A stretch of 40,512 nucleotides of DNA from positions 1-40,512 of the forward strand of contig CALUMU010000018.1 in assembly GCA_944321825.1 (NCBI GenBank), in the 5' to 3' direction. Source of the stretch: Candidatus Amulumruptor caecigallinarius (lineage in GTDB: Bacteria > Bacteroidota > Bacteroidia > Bacteroidales > Muribaculaceae). Below, piece by piece: positions 6,772 through 14,450 of the stretch. Under the pieces are notes generated by a model, which was given only the letters and a program-made list of their open reading frames with translations, was not told the DNA's origin and made no database searches. The position numbers and the translations under genes are program-made. Position 1 is the first letter of the stretch, and the number at the start of each line of letters is the position of its first letter.

Positions 6772-6949
6772 CCTGAGAAACTTTCAAATAGTGTATGAGA
6801 AAAGGCATAGTGGTTCTCACGCTATAGCGTGGGCTGCTATTACTACATCTATACACTAGGGTTTTCTCAGGACCTCCAATACAAGACGTGGGCATTGCAG
6901 TTCCACGCTTTGGTGTAAAATAATATGAGGTCTTCGGGGACTGGAAGAC
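6772..6949 (+). ncRNA. Highly structured RNA leader or ncRNA
   Basis: Perfect complementary arms read off the sequence are CCTGAGAAA (6772-6780) with TTTCTCAGG (6863-6871), and TAGTGTAT (6789-6796) with ATACACTA (6851-6858). Inside them is the palindrome CACGCTATAGCGTG (6818-6831). A second domain has GACCTC (6871-6876) with GAGGTC (6927-6932), CCAA (6876-6879) with TTGG (6910-6913), and CGTGG (6887-6891) with CCACG (6903-6907). GTCTTC (6930-6935) can pair with GAAGAC (6944-6949), which competes with GAGGTC. AGCGTGG (6826-6832) can also pair with CCACGCT (6903-6909). It ends 12 nt before the HAD gene ATG. It may be a cis-regulatory switch or a stable RNA component. Confidence 0.65.
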
Positions 6950-6961
6950 AAGGTTTTGATT

Positions 6962-8371
6962 ATGACAGAAATAGAGTCACCAGTCAACAAATACATAGAT
7001 GTTTACATCAACAATTATGTAAGGCAATTTCGCAACTTCATCACAAGCAATTACATAGTTAACATAGGTGGTGTTGCAGGTTTTATTGCTGCAGACGACC
7101 ATGATTTGTCCTTTCTTCTTCGCAAATTACAAACGTATGGTTTTGAAGTGATAATATCCAACGGGCAAGATACCATAGATGAAATACAGGTAGAATATAC
7201 TATTAGAGGGAACACAAATGATGAACTTTTTGAATACAGAATAGAAAATCTGGTATCTACTATATATTTGTCAAGTAAAACGGGCATTTCCATTGTTGGA
7301 ATACTGGTGATGCAAATAATTTCAGAGATTATATGTAAGTCCAAGATTTTGTATAAGGCTGTCATTCTTGACCTTGACGATACGATATGGAAAGGAACTC
7401 TTGCAGAAGATGGTATAGATGCAATCAAACAAAATCTCCGTTCAAATGATGCAATCCCGTTTATTGGGTTTATGCGTTTCATACAAGCCTTAGCAAAAGA
7501 ACTGGGATTGTACATTGCAATATGCTCACGTAATAACAATGAAAAAGTTTTGTCCGCCATTGATAGGCTTGATGAGAATGAATTTCCTCTTAAAGGTCAA
7601 ATAGACTGTATTGTAGCCAATTATAACGATAAGAGCAAAAACATAAAAGCCATAGCACAAAAGTTATCAATATTAACGAGTGCTTGCGTTTTTATCGATG
7701 ATAACAAAATAGTTCGTGACGAGGTAAGACAAAACTTGCCTGAGGTGTTTGTGCCTGACTGGGATAATCATGATGAACTTCTAACTTTACTTTTAACTTG
7801 TGGTGCCTTTGATAGATTTGAGCTTTCGTTGAAGTCAAGAAATCGCAAACGATTATATGCGGTCTTACAACAAGAACGTGAGAAAAGTTATCTTCCGCGG
7901 TTACTTGTCAAGGTTAGTGATGACATAAACCATGTAGAAGCTATGCGTCTTTATGCAAAATCCAATCAATTCAAATTTTCAGAAAAGAAAGAGTATTATG
8001 AAAAAAGCCGTTCTCTAATTTTTGAGATATATAGAGGTAACGGTGAAAACTTGGGAGTTTGTTCTGCGGTAACTTATGCGGAGAACAAACAGAATATCCA
8101 TGTACTAAACTGGGCTATCAGCTGTAGATATTTTGAAATTGGGCTTGAAGAATACATCTTGATGTACATTTTTGCTTTAGCAAATAATCGTACTATAACA
8201 TTTGCTTTCGATGATACTGGGTTTAATGGAAAAGCCATTGAGTTGATAGAAAAGTATAAAGATATTTTTATAGAGAATGATAAAAATGGAAATATATGTT
8301 TTGTTCCAAACAGGCAGTCGATAAACGACATGCAACTTAATACCAATCTAAAAGAATATTGCAATGAATAA
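6962..8371 (+). CDS. HAD-IIIC (FkbH-like) phosphatase
   Basis: The 469-aa protein has the HAD motif I D137-L-D139-D-T (LDLDDTIWKG, typical of FkbH), motif II CSRNN at about 188-192, a lysine region NDKSKN near 224, and motif IV FIDDN at about 244-248. Residues about 300-450 resemble the GNAT-like C-terminal part of FkbH proteins. Residues 1-110 are a variable N-terminus. In polyketide pathways FkbH relatives make glyceryl-S-ACP from 1,3-bisphosphoglycerate, but no ACP or synthase is present here, so the substrate is unknown. ATG at 6962 is preferred to TTG at 6956. Its last 8 bases (ATGAATAA) overlap the next gene, indicating translational coupling. Confidence 0.82.
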   Translation: MTEIESPVNKYIDVYINNYVRQFRNFITSNYIVNIGGVAGFIAADDHDLSFLLRKLQTYGFEVIISNGQDTIDEIQVEYTIRGNTNDELFEYRIENLVSTIYLSSKTGISIVGILVMQIISEIICKSKILYKAVILDLDDTIWKGTLAEDGIDAIKQNLRSNDAIPFIGFMRFIQALAKELGLYIAICSRNNNEKVLSAIDRLDENEFPLKGQIDCIVANYNDKSKNIKAIAQKLSILTSACVFIDDNKIVRDEVRQNLPEVFVPDWDNHDELLTLLLTCGAFDRFELSLKSRNRKRLYAVLQQEREKSYLPRLLVKVSDDINHVEAMRLYAKSNQFKFSEKKEYYEKSRSLIFEIYRGNGENLGVCSAVTYAENKQNIHVLNWAISCRYFEIGLEEYILMYIFALANNRTITFAFDDTGFNGKAIELIEKYKDIFIENDKNGNICFVPNRQSINDMQLNTNLKEYCNE

Positions 8372-9143
8372 AAAGTACATTTATACAGTTGGTTATACCT
8401 TATTTCAAAAAGGTTATACCATAGATGTCAATCATTTGTTTGATACATTAAGAGAACATGGTGTAAATTTTTTGATAGATGTGCGTTCTGTTCCTTTCTC
8501 CAAGCAATATCCACAATGTAATGCAGACAACATGAAGATTGCAGGAAAGGAATTGGGCATACCATACATGAATATGCCGGAAATTGGTGCCAAAGCCAGT
8601 AGTCAGCATGAGGTATTTTCTAAGGCAGCGGACATATTTTTCGAGCAAGAGGTTTTCCCCATAGCAAAAAGTTATCGTCCAGAGAAAACAGAATTGCTTG
8701 GTTCAGATGAGATTGTAGATTTTCGTAAATTCAGGCATGATGAGCATTTTGTAAGCGGATTAAAACGCATTGAAGATGCATATGACAAAGATTATACCTT
8801 GTGCTTGATGTGCAGCGAAAAGAAACCGATGGATTGTCATAGATATTTTTTGGTGAGCAAAGCACTTGAACAAAGATATGGTGATTGGCTTGAAATAAGG
8901 CATATAGTTGAAAAGTCTGATGGTGGAATCCACTTTATATCAAACTCGGATTTAGATAAGCAACTTGAGATATTCGTATGCGAAAAGAAAAAAGTGCTGA
9001 ATATGATGTTCAAGGAAGAAATCCTAGATAATTATTTCGGAAATACCAAGCAAGAAAAACTCTATGACTTCTGCGATAGATATTGGAATTTATTACATGG
9101 ATGGAAAAGGTTTAACTACAATAACACCGAGAACTATGATTAA
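8364..9143 (+). CDS. DUF488 family protein A
   Basis: The 259 residues start with the DUF488 signature YTVGYT and DVRSVPFS (39-46), and carry the conserved LCLMCSEKKPMDCHR block (C150, E152, C158, H159, R160). The roughly 50-residue C-terminal tail is an extension beyond the usual DUF488 core. DUF488 proteins have no established enzymatic activity; the paired Cys and CHR motif suggests a nucleotide- or metal-related active site (inference). It overlaps the gene before by 8 bp and the gene after by 8 bp (ATGATTAA, 9136-9143), so it is translated in concert with them. Confidence 0.85.
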   Translation: MNKKYIYTVGYTLFQKGYTIDVNHLFDTLREHGVNFLIDVRSVPFSKQYPQCNADNMKIAGKELGIPYMNMPEIGAKASSQHEVFSKAADIFFEQEVFPIAKSYRPEKTELLGSDEIVDFRKFRHDEHFVSGLKRIEDAYDKDYTLCLMCSEKKPMDCHRYFLVSKALEQRYGDWLEIRHIVEKSDGGIHFISNSDLDKQLEIFVCEKKKVLNMMFKEEILDNYFGNTKQEKLYDFCDRYWNLLHGWKRFNYNNTENYD

Positions 9144-9600
9144 TTTATTCAACATTGGCTTCACAAAAAAAACTGCAAAAGAGTTTTTTGGAATCATCAA
9201 ATCGAACAATATTGATTGCCTTGTAGATGTACGACTTAATCCTAATGGGCAATTATCACGTTTTGCATTTGAACAGGATTTACCGTATTTCCTTTCGGAA
9301 TTGGCAAATGGCTGTAAATATAAACACCGTGTGGACTTGGCACCGACTAAGGAATTACTGAAAGAGGTTAGAGATAAGTCTTGTCCTATGAGTAGGGATT
9401 ACAAATTATTTGAGGTGGCATATAGGAAACAACTTGAATACAAATCCAATATTTCCAACTTTGTTGAAGAGTTCGGAAAGTATGAAAATGTTGTGCTGCT
9501 ATGCTCTGAGCCGACAAACGAAAAGTGCCATAGAAGAGTACTTAGCGAGATGCTTCTTGATAAATTTAAAAACGATATTCAATTTGGAGGAAACCTATAA
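9136..9600 (+). CDS. DUF488 family protein B
   Basis: This 154-aa protein is a divergent paralogue of the preceding one. It has FNIGFT at the N-terminus, CLVDVRLNP (28-36), and VLLCSEPTNEKCHRR with C123, E125, C131, H132 and R133. An earlier ATG at 9064 would overlap the upstream gene by 80 bp and precede the family signature; ATG at 9136 overlaps by only 8 bp and starts right at the conserved strand. Two consecutive DUF488 proteins suggest a heterodimer or two successive steps on related substrates. The stop overlaps the next start (TAATG), with a GGAGG Shine-Dalgarno at 9586-9590. Confidence 0.85.
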   Translation: MINLFNIGFTKKTAKEFFGIIKSNNIDCLVDVRLNPNGQLSRFAFEQDLPYFLSELANGCKYKHRVDLAPTKELLKEVRDKSCPMSRDYKLFEVAYRKQLEYKSNISNFVEEFGKYENVVLLCSEPTNEKCHRRVLSEMLLDKFKNDIQFGGNL

Positions 9601-10241
9601 TGAAAAAGCGAGTTTTTCTTCTTGCTGTCAGTTGCAAGAACGGAGGATTATGCCCTGGTGGAATTGATTTAGATAATCCTAAAGAGTGGATTCGTATTGT
9701 ACGGGATGACGGTCAAGCTGGTGCAGTACAAGGGCATGAGATTGATTTTGCCCAACCGCTTGATGTAATAGAGTTTGACGGTCGTCCGATGCCACAGGGT
9801 AAACAAAAAGAGAACTGGGTGATTGACAATCATTCTTGCAGAAAGATTGGTACAGAGTCAATGAAGAGAGTTATGCAGGCTTTCAGGGAATATGGCTATC
9901 ATGGCTTTTGGAATAACGGTTATTCGTATTTGAGAGAGGATGAACTGGAAAATGTAACTCAACCATCTGAATCTATATTATTGGTTTCAGATGTCAGGCT
10001 TTATAAAAATGATTATGGCAAGGCTAAGATTGATTTCACATGGAGTGGGTTGCGTTATCCAATGAGAGGGGTATCTTTGACCGACCAAGATTTCTACGAT
10101 ATATTGGATGATGAAGAAGTCTGTTATAAGTATGCCATCATTGTCATATCTATTCCCAAGGATGCCGACTGGACACATCCTGAAACAGGTGAAAGAAGAG
10201 CATATAAGTTTGTCAGCAAAGTGTTTGGAAGTAACAAATAA
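9600..10241 (+). CDS. Dual OB-domain protein
   Basis: The 213 residues open with a KKRVFLLAVSCKNGGLCPGGID-type strand pattern and WIRIVRDDG, followed by DVIEFDG, then GKQKENWVID. This is the signature I associate with the Dual OB-containing domain family, which often neighbours DUF488 genes. OB folds commonly bind single-stranded nucleic acid or nucleotides, so it may be the recognition subunit of the operon (inference). An unusually good Shine-Dalgarno (GGAGG) lies 9 bases upstream, unlike the other three genes. Only 10 bases separate its stop from the convergent relaxase gene and no terminator is visible between them. Confidence 0.72.
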   Translation: MKKRVFLLAVSCKNGGLCPGGIDLDNPKEWIRIVRDDGQAGAVQGHEIDFAQPLDVIEFDGRPMPQGKQKENWVIDNHSCRKIGTESMKRVMQAFREYGYHGFWNNGYSYLREDELENVTQPSESILLVSDVRLYKNDYGKAKIDFTWSGLRYPMRGVSLTDQDFYDILDDEEVCYKYAIIVISIPKDADWTHPETGERRAYKFVSKVFGSNK

Positions 10242-10251
10242 TTCAGAATTG

Positions 10252-11784
10252 TCACATTGAGATTCCTGTATCTTGCCCTCTCTGAATTTTCCAGTCATAC
10301 TTACCATCCGCCACATCGCCAAGCTCTTTGAGTGTATGGCGATGTTTTATTTCGTCAAAGGGCTGTCGGCCCTCCGCATACTCACAGAGCCATGCGCCGA
10401 CCATATTCTGCTGTTCGGTCGTTTCCCCGTACTCCTGCATCACGCTCTTGATGTCGGCGGCTTCTGACGGGGCGAAGAATGACTTGTGCTGCTCCGTGCC
10501 GAAATGGATAATCGCATCAATGGCTCGCCTAAATACCTCGCTTGCCTTGTAAAGCATATCCGCAAACAGGCTTAGGATATGTCTGCTCGCTTTCAGTGTA
10601 CTCTGCAACAGGCGGATGGTCTTGTCTTTCTCCGCCGTGGCTTGGCTCACCGCTTGGCTGATGCGCTGCCGCTCGCCGTCCTTTTGCTCCTGAAGCTGCC
10701 GTACCGCCTTGTCCCTTTCAATGGCAAGTGAACGGCTCTGCACCAAAGCCCTGTCACGCTCCGATTCGGCTTTCTGTTTTTCTGCGGCCAATGCCTTTGT
10801 CCGTTCCTCTGCCTTGTCCTTTACGGCTTCGGCAAAATCTTTCTTCATGCGCTCGTTCTCGGCTTTCAGCTTGGCGTTTTCCTTTTCGATTGCTGCGGAT
10901 TTGCCCACCCCGACTAGACTGCCAACACTATCCAAAATGCTGTCCATTTTCGCCTTGCGCTCGTCTTTGAGTTGCCGCTCCTTGTCGGCAATCTCGCAGT
11001 CAAGCGATTGTCGGTATTGTTCTTTCGCTTTGTTCTCACCCTCGATGGTCTGCCGTTCCTTTTCGGCTTTCTCTTTGGCGGCAAGGGCTGCTTCCTTTTC
11101 CGCCTTGGCTTGTTCCGCTTCCTGCTTCTGCTTGGCAAGGATGAAGTCCGTGCGCTCCAGATGTTCTTTGCCTGTAATATCCTTTGAGATGCCCCTTTCC
11201 ATCTCCAAGCACTCAGCCAAAACCGTCTGCATCTCGCTCATGGCTTTCTCGTCCAGCTTGCAGGACTTGCCCGTATCGAGGTTCATCCAATCCCATACGA
11301 TGTGGGCGTGCAGGTTGGGCTTCCATGTGGTATTGTCGCCAGGTATTCCGTAATGTCCTTCGTCACGGTGGATGAACACTTGCAGGGCTGTGACACCCCA
11401 ACGCTCGTTACACACCTTACAGAACTTCTGCAACTGCTCCATCGTGGTGTCCTCCTTGATTACTACCACACCCTCTTTAAGCGGAGTGCTGCCACGTACG
11501 ATAGTCACCTTACCCGTCTTTTTGTTCACCCGTTCACGGTCTTTGGTCTGCATCGCTCGGCCTGTCTTTTCCTTGACCATTGCGGCTATCTGATTGTAGT
11601 AGTCGGTCAGTGAGGTATCGCCTAATTGTGATGATACCCACATTTCATTTTTTGCCATAAGGTCGGTGCGGATATAGAACTTCTCCTTACGGATATTGGC
11701 GAGGTATTCTGCTGACCGTTTGTTATGCGGGCTGCTGCTTCCAAGGTTGCAGGGCTTTATGTTGATGGATGTCTTCTGTGCCAT
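10252..11784 (-). CDS. MobV-family relaxase (Pre/Mob)
   Basis: The 510-aa protein begins with the Pre/Mob N-terminal strand (SINIKPCN). It contains the metal-binding and catalytic region FIHRDEGHYG (H139, R140, D141, E142, H144) and NLHAHIVWDW (H159, H161). Residues about 205-400 are a long Lys/Glu/Ala coiled coil, as in Bacteroides mobilisation proteins. It nicks oriT so that a helper conjugation system can transfer the element. The probable oriT lies directly upstream (11851-12055). The gene is convergent with the four-gene cargo operon. Confidence 0.9.
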   Translation of the reverse strand: MAQKTSINIKPCNLGSSSPHNKRSAEYLANIRKEKFYIRTDLMAKNEMWVSSQLGDTSLTDYYNQIAAMVKEKTGRAMQTKDRERVNKKTGKVTIVRGSTPLKEGVVVIKEDTTMEQLQKFCKVCNERWGVTALQVFIHRDEGHYGIPGDNTTWKPNLHAHIVWDWMNLDTGKSCKLDEKAMSEMQTVLAECLEMERGISKDITGKEHLERTDFILAKQKQEAEQAKAEKEAALAAKEKAEKERQTIEGENKAKEQYRQSLDCEIADKERQLKDERKAKMDSILDSVGSLVGVGKSAAIEKENAKLKAENERMKKDFAEAVKDKAEERTKALAAEKQKAESERDRALVQSRSLAIERDKAVRQLQEQKDGERQRISQAVSQATAEKDKTIRLLQSTLKASRHILSLFADMLYKASEVFRRAIDAIIHFGTEQHKSFFAPSEAADIKSVMQEYGETTEQQNMVGAWLCEYAEGRQPFDEIKHRHTLKELGDVADGKYDWKIQRGQDTGISM

Positions 11785-11850
11785 AGGACTTGTCTGTTTT
11801 TGAGTTTCACAATGGGTTATTAGGGCAGAGCCTTAATCGGAGGGTGCAGG

Positions 11851-12055
11851 GAGAGGGTCACTTCCTGCTCCGGGTTCTTAGGGGGGAAGCCACTAAGCGG
11901 AGTTTCCAAAGAGAGGGTCACTCTTTGGTCGGGTTGCACAGGGCAGAAAGTCCTTGCCGGGTTCTTAGGGCAGCGTCCTAAGTGGGACGGGGCAACGCCC
12001 AGCCCCTCGGGAGAGCCCACAACTTTGAAGCGAAGCGGAGAAGTTATAGTGGGCT
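11851..12055. other. Probable oriT region
   Basis: The 292-bp gap between relaxase and ATPase is GC-rich and repeat-dense. GAGAGGGTCACT occurs at 11851-11862 and 11911-11922, and CCGGGTTCTTAGGG at 11870-11883 and 11957-11970. A hairpin pairs AGCCCAC-AACTT (12014-12025) with AAGTT-ATA-GTGGGCT (12041-12055). Repeats plus a hairpin beside a relaxase gene are what a nick region looks like. The nick site itself is not identified. Confidence 0.55.
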
Positions 12056-12076
12056 ATATATGGGCAAGCCCAATAT

Positions 12077-12682
12077 TCATCCATGCCTTAAGTCCTCTCC
12101 TGCAAACACCACCAACCAGGTTATGGCTTTCAGCCTGGAAAGAGTGCGTTCCCCGTATTTCTCTGCCAGTTGCTCTTTGGTGCAGTTGGTATTCGTGATT
12201 AGGAATTTGCCTTTACGCTCGCAATCGTCCACGAAGTCAGGGAACACGTTGAAGTGGTTGCCGTATTCCTGATACGGTTCTTCACGTCCCACATCGTCAA
12301 TGACAAGCAGATGGTTCCGCATCACTTCGGTGTAGTATCGGTTCATTTCTCGTGCCAGACAGATGGAGCATATTTTGTGAAGATAGTGTTGCAGGATGCA
12401 GGGAAGTACCTGCAAACAGATAGTGGTCTTTCCCCTACCGCAGTTGCCCATACAGAACAATCCCTGCCCCTTGTTGTCAGAAAGCCAATCAACGATTTTG
12501 TCATATTCGGGCAACCATTCGTAACAGTTACCCAAAAAGTGCCGCAATCCGGCATCCAATACTTCTCTTGCATTGGGTAAGTGAATATGCAGCCGTTGGG
12601 GTTGCAGACACACTTTCCGTTCTGCGAAGAAGCTCACAGCCGCACCGAAATCTATCCTGTTATTTAAGTTTCTATCTACCAT
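12077..12682 (-). CDS. DnaC-like AAA ATPase
   Basis: The 201-aa P-loop protein has a Walker A GNCGRGKT (79-86), Walker B LLVIDDVG (125-132), a sensor segment FLITNTN (160-166), and arginines in GERTLSRL (178-185) that could serve as finger and sensor. This is the DnaC/IstB-type helicase-loader architecture found next to plasmid-like replication proteins. Its ATG overlaps the stop of the replication gene by 7 bp. It probably loads the host helicase onto the element's replication origin. Confidence 0.85.
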   Translation of the reverse strand: MVDRNLNNRIDFGAAVSFFAERKVCLQPQRLHIHLPNAREVLDAGLRHFLGNCYEWLPEYDKIVDWLSDNKGQGLFCMGNCGRGKTTICLQVLPCILQHYLHKICSICLAREMNRYYTEVMRNHLLVIDDVGREEPYQEYGNHFNVFPDFVDDCERKGKFLITNTNCTKEQLAEKYGERTLSRLKAITWLVVFAGEDLRHG

Positions 12683-13362
12683 TCTGATATGTTTTTGAAT
12701 TTATCCGGACTGTTGTCCGTCAACTTTACTCCTATCTGCGAAGACGGAAGCGTTTTCTGCCCGTTGTTTCTACTATTCCCTTTTTTCATCAGCCAATTCA
12801 CAAAGTGCCTTTGTGTATCGGCTACCGTTTTAGACCGGGTACCACATGTTTGAAGATAAAGGAAGAATTCTATGAGCATCTCTTGCACTCTTGTTTCATC
12901 CAGTTCCATTCCCTGCTTGTTGGCATAGCCTTTTATGTTTTCCAGCCATTCACAATCACTACGCAACAGATTTTTCAGTTCGTCCAAAGGAAACAGCTTC
13001 TCTTTATTATTAGAAGTAATGGATTTATTATTATACGTCTTTATAATGGTTCCATCTGCCGTCTCGCTTGCTGTTCCGTTTAGTGTTCCATTTGCTGTCA
13101 CATTTGACAGTGCTGTCCTATTATCCGGTTTTACCAACAGGGTATAACCGGGAATGGAAGAATTGTTCTTGCCCTCTTCGTATGTGATAAGCCCACGCGC
13201 TTGCAGCTTCTCTCTCAATCGGCAAAGCGTCTGACGGCTTATACCGAGATTATTGGTGATTCGCTGCGTACTGCATCCGAAAGGATTTTGCCAATGCCTA
13301 CGGTTATATTCCGCCAAGAGAAAGAAATACAACTGCGTTTCCTTTGCCGAAAACATCTGCAT
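12676..13362 (-). CDS. Winged-helix replication protein, N-terminus cut by a stop
   Basis: Residues 1-85 form a winged HTH (ETQLYFFLLAEYNRRHW, ITNNLGISRQTLCRLREKL, GLITYEEGK) of the DnaD/DUF7833-like replication proteins of Bacteroides mobilisable elements. The middle is a Thr/Asn-rich linker and residues about 125-190 a helical domain. The same frame continues upstream to ATG at 13411-13413 and reads MGARTLDYMEQF, a TGA at 13375-13377, then RENE. The natural start is therefore probably 13413, with the stop replacing a sense codon. Reinitiation at 13362 could still give a nearly complete product. Confidence 0.75.
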   Translation of the reverse strand: MQMFSAKETQLYFFLLAEYNRRHWQNPFGCSTQRITNNLGISRQTLCRLREKLQARGLITYEEGKNNSSIPGYTLLVKPDNRTALSNVTANGTLNGTASETADGTIIKTYNNKSITSNNKEKLFPLDELKNLLRSDCEWLENIKGYANKQGMELDETRVQEMLIEFFLYLQTCGTRSKTVADTQRHFVNWLMKKGNSRNNGQKTLPSSQIGVKLTDNSPDKFKNISEW

Positions 13363-13414
13363 TTCATTCTCTCGTCAAAACTGCTCCATATAATCCAATG
13401 TACGCGCTCCCATC

Positions 13415-13639
13415 TTATTTCCGGTTAAGTAAAGCAGCATCCACTTCCAGCTTGCTGAAATAAAGATGTTTGGCATTAAGATGGCAGGGTAACTGTTTGC
13501 GTTGGCAACGCTTGCGGACAGCCCCGACTGACAAGCCGAGATATTCCGCCACCTGCTTTACGTTCATCACCACATCGGTATGCTTTTCCATGCGTTGAAC
13601 AACATCGTTCACGACCTTGATATAATGTTCCTGTTTCAT
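13415..13639 (-). CDS. HTH_17 DNA-binding protein
   Basis: The 74-aa protein has the excisionase-type winged HTH (NVKQVAEYLGLSVGAVRKRCQRKQLP, then KHLYFSKLEVDAAL). ATG at 13637-13639 is preceded by AAAGGAGTT, a good Shine-Dalgarno for this organism, so a longer reading from 13747 is rejected. A -7 box TACCTTTG lies at 13711-13704. Its stop is immediately followed by the original start of the replication gene, so the pair forms one operon. It probably controls replication or excision of the mobilisable element. Confidence 0.8.
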   Translation of the reverse strand: MKQEHYIKVVNDVVQRMEKHTDVVMNVKQVAEYLGLSVGAVRKRCQRKQLPCHLNAKHLYFSKLEVDAALLNRK

Positions 13640-13970
13640 AACTCCTTTAATTTTAAGTGATAATTCGGCTCCGATTGTGGTACCATCCAACAGGGAAGCG
13701 ACACAAAGGTACAGGGGAGGTCTTGTAAAAAACGAAATGCACAACACTTTTCTGTCGGATTTTATAGCTATTTATCAATCAGACCCATTTTCATACTCTA
13801 AATCATACTCTGACGCTCATTTTTAGGTGCTTAAAGTAGGAGTTTGGAGCTTAGGAATGACATAATGTGCGAGTGCATCCAATGAAAACAAGTGAAAATA
13901 GCCCCACGAAAAGAACCGTAATTTCAAATAAAAGCTATACCTTTGCAGATGAACGGACAAGGAGAGTCCG
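13640..13970. promoter_or_regulatory. Divergent promoter region of the mobilisable element
   Basis: No gene is seen in these 331 bases. A minus-strand -7 box TACCTTTG (13711-13704) serves the HTH gene. A plus-strand TACCTTTG (13938-13945) serves the small unit to the right. The middle is AT-rich with GTGAAAATAG-type sequence and no strong hairpin. Confidence 0.6.
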
Positions 13971-14087
13971 ATGCGAGTGTTTATTAACCGTGTTACCACA
14001 TTGTGTTACTCACTCAAATTGAACATTGCGATTGAACGTCAGAAGACTCTGATACAGAATAAGATATCGTTTGATATTTGCCGATAA
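13971..14087 (+). CDS. Small ORF (38 aa) with its own promoter
   Basis: ATG at 13971 is preceded by AAGGAG with 6-base spacing and by a TACCTTTG -7 box at 13938-13945. The Shine-Dalgarno sits in the loop of a 5-bp stem CGGAC/GTCCG that reaches the start codon. The product is a basic 38-residue peptide (MRVFINRV to SFDICR) with no known relatives in my memory. A strong terminator follows at 14154-14190. It may be a leader peptide, a toxin-like small protein, or the surviving 5' end of an interrupted gene. Confidence 0.4.
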   Translation: MRVFINRVTTLCYSLKLNIAIERQKTLIQNKISFDICR

Positions 14088-14128
14088 AAAGGGCTAATTT
14101 CAGATACCAAGCGGATCACCAAAAGAAA

Positions 14129-14204
14129 AGCCAAAAGGCGACAACAAAAAGACAAGTCCTACAAAATCAACATTTTGTAGGACTTTTTTTATTGCCTTTT
14201 GGCT
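14129..14204 (+). terminator. Strong terminator within an outer inverted repeat
   Basis: AAGTCCTACAAAAT (14154-14167) and ATTTTGTAGGACTT (14172-14185) form a perfect 14-bp stem with loop CAAC, followed by a T-run to 14190. AGCCAAAAGGC (14129-14139) and GCCTTTTGGCT (14194-14204) are a perfect outer 11-bp inverted repeat around it. Confidence 0.85.
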
Positions 14205-14300
14205 ACCTTGACCGCCACGAAAAGGTCACTGACGGACAAAAATTGGGTCAGCGGACAGGGGCAGCTGTTGAGGGAAATGTAGTTAGGGGTCAGTAGAAAA

Positions 14301-14435
14301 TCAGTGGGGATAGCCATAGATGTTAGCGATTCTGAACAGGAAGAATTTCTTATCAGCCACACCTCTGAGGTTCGCTCTGAAGAGTTTAATTTTTGCATTG
14401 AAAGACTCCGCCATTGCGTTCGAGGAGCGGTTGTT
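14301..14435 (-). pseudogene. 3' fragment of an ISL3-like transposase
   Basis: On the minus strand the last 40 or so residues read NNRSSNAMAESFNAKIKLF, RANLRGVADKKFFLFRIANIY and GYPH. This is the C-terminal end of Bacteroidota ISL3-type transposases. Everything upstream of the NNRSSN block is missing: the fragment ends at about 14435, where sequence from another transposase on the opposite strand begins. Bases 14205-14300 resemble the noncoding end of such an IS, including a GGTCAGCGGACA stretch. It is not functional. Confidence 0.7.
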
Positions 14436-14450
14436 GTGCCGCTGCTGTGG

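Noticed and set aside
9064-9135. Earlier start for the second DUF488 gene
   Set aside because: It would overlap the first DUF488 gene by 80 bp; the family signature begins at the ATG at 9136, which overlaps by only 8 bp.
10709-11353. Plus-strand open frame of 214 codons rich in Ser, Leu and Ala
   Set aside because: It lies antisense to the coiled-coil part of the MobV gene and has repetitive composition, typical of an antisense shadow.
14078-14296. Plus-strand open frame of 72 codons
   Set aside because: It is read straight through the strong terminator stem and an IS end.
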